Part shown: positions 6,600 to 6,876 of the stretch, in pieces
Layout of the letters: each line of letters opens with the position of its first letter
Position numbering within the stretch: position 1 is the first letter of the stretch
NCBI GenBank assembly: GCA_002309235.1
Contig: DBXA01000092.1
Coordinates: forward strand, 36,561 to 43,436
DNA: 6,876 bases
Origin: Christensenella sp. UBA1224
GTDB lineage: Bacteria; Bacillota; Clostridia; Christensenellales; Aristaeellaceae
Direction: 5' to 3'
Notes under the pieces: model-generated
The model's database searches: none
Told to the model about the DNA's origin: nothing
Seen by the model: the letters and a program-made list of their open reading frames with translations, nothing else
Program-made: the position numbers and the translations under genes

Positions 6600-6640
6600 A
6601 AAAAAACGCGTGTTCCACGGCTCGGACCACGCGTTTTTTT
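6600..6640. terminator. Bidirectional rho-independent terminator
   Basis: A 12-base perfect stem pairs AAAAAACGCGTG (6601-6612) with its complement at 6628-6639; TCC (6614-6616) and GGA (6624-6626) can extend it past a mismatch. Seven A (6600-6606) precede and seven T (6634-6640) follow, so it works on both strands. It ends the PHP transcript ten bases after the stop codon and the converging reductase transcript about 15 bases after its stop. Confidence 0.92.
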
Positions 6641-6654
6641 CTGCTATCCGCGCA

Positions 6655-6876
6655 TCATCCCGGGATCATCTCGCCCCAGGCTCGCTGCAGACTGTCTATG
6701 ATCGGGAGGTGCTGCGGGCATGCAGCCTCACAGGCGCCGCACCGGACGCACTTGTCCGCACCGTTTCCGTTTTCTCTGATGCGCTTTAATCCCCTGTCGG
6801 CACTCGTGTCGATATCGTAAAGAGATGCATTGTTCCAGATAGAGAAGATACCAGGTATATCCACACCGTTCGGGCA
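6655..6876 (-). CDS. Aldo/keto reductase with C-terminal 4Fe-4S clusters, C-terminal fragment (5' end beyond window)
   Basis: The last 73 codons of a larger gene that enters from the right edge; no start is present. The visible part begins at CPNGVDIPGIF (residues 1-11), where the first cysteine looks like the last ligand of an upstream cluster. It then has a complete CxxCxxCxxxCP motif (C43, C46, C49, C53, P54), which binds a 4Fe-4S cluster. The CPNGV-to-IPxIF run followed by a ferredoxin motif near the end is typical of the roughly 370-390 residue anaerobe proteins annotated as predicted aldo/keto reductases, where a TIM-barrel reductase is fused to a two-cluster ferredoxin-like tail. The barrel itself is outside the window, so the enzyme part is inferred. 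It converges on the PHP gene and shares its terminator, so it is probably not part of the glycoside locus. A GTG at 6862-6864 is in frame but internal. Confidence 0.8.
   Translation of the reverse strand, partial: CPNGVDIPGIFSIWNNASLYDIDTSADRGLKRIRENGNGADKCVRCGACEAACPQHLPIIDSLQRAWGEMIPG

Noticed and set aside
6511..6789. 92-codon plus-strand open frame after the PHP gene
   Set aside because: It starts within the PHP gene, runs through the terminator and lies antisense to the iron-sulfur reductase tail, which has a clear cysteine motif.
1..6876. CRISPR arrays, tRNA or rRNA genes, insertion sequences, phage or attachment sites
   Set aside because: I saw no regularly spaced repeats, cloverleaf patterns, transposase or integrase motifs, or terminal inverted repeats. 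The window is a conventional metabolic region.

Overview
The window looks like chromosomal DNA from an anaerobic, gut-type member of the Firmicutes, most plausibly Lachnospiraceae. This rests on protein style and is not proven: two cytoplasmic family 2 glycoside hydrolases (GH2), an AraC-type regulator, a DUF308 membrane protein, a PHP-family metallophosphoesterase and the tail of an aldo/keto reductase with C-terminal 4Fe-4S clusters. Ribosome binding sites are strong and purine-rich, promoters are sigma-A-like, and coding DNA is moderately GC-rich around one distinctly AT-rich intergenic island.

Layout. (1) 1-1871, minus strand: a GH2 enzyme running off the left edge; 623 codons are present, including both catalytic glutamates. 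(2) 1872-2036: an AT-rich divergent control region. Two near-consensus promoters face each other and share one palindromic -10 sequence, and a pair of imperfect direct repeats lies to their right. (3) 2037-2804, plus: an AraC-family activator. (4) 2864-5005, plus: a complete 713-residue GH2 enzyme of a different clade, with an extra helical C-terminal domain. (5) 5083-5679, plus: a six-helix DUF308/HdeD-like membrane protein. (6) 5787-6590, plus: a PHP-superfamily protein with a full set of metal ligands. (7) 6600-6640: a strong bidirectional rho-independent terminator. (8) 6655-6876, minus: the C-terminal end of a ferredoxin-like aldo/keto reductase cut by the right edge.

How it fits together. 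The AraC gene sits between two GH2 genes and is transcribed away from one and toward the other, the usual layout of a small glycoside-utilisation locus under a local sugar-responsive regulator. The four plus-strand genes (AraC, GH2, DUF308, PHP) have gaps of 59 to 107 bases and no clear terminator between them, and the first good terminator follows the PHP gene, so they may form one operon, possibly with an internal promoter before the PHP gene. Both GH2 enzymes lack signal peptides and should act in the cytoplasm on imported oligosaccharides or glycosides. No transporter is visible here. The substrate cannot be read from the sequence.

The most notable feature is the symmetric promoter at 1895-1944. 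The two transcription directions should compete for RNA polymerase at one shared -10 palindrome, so an activator bound to the right of it could raise the left GH2 gene while lowering its own expression.
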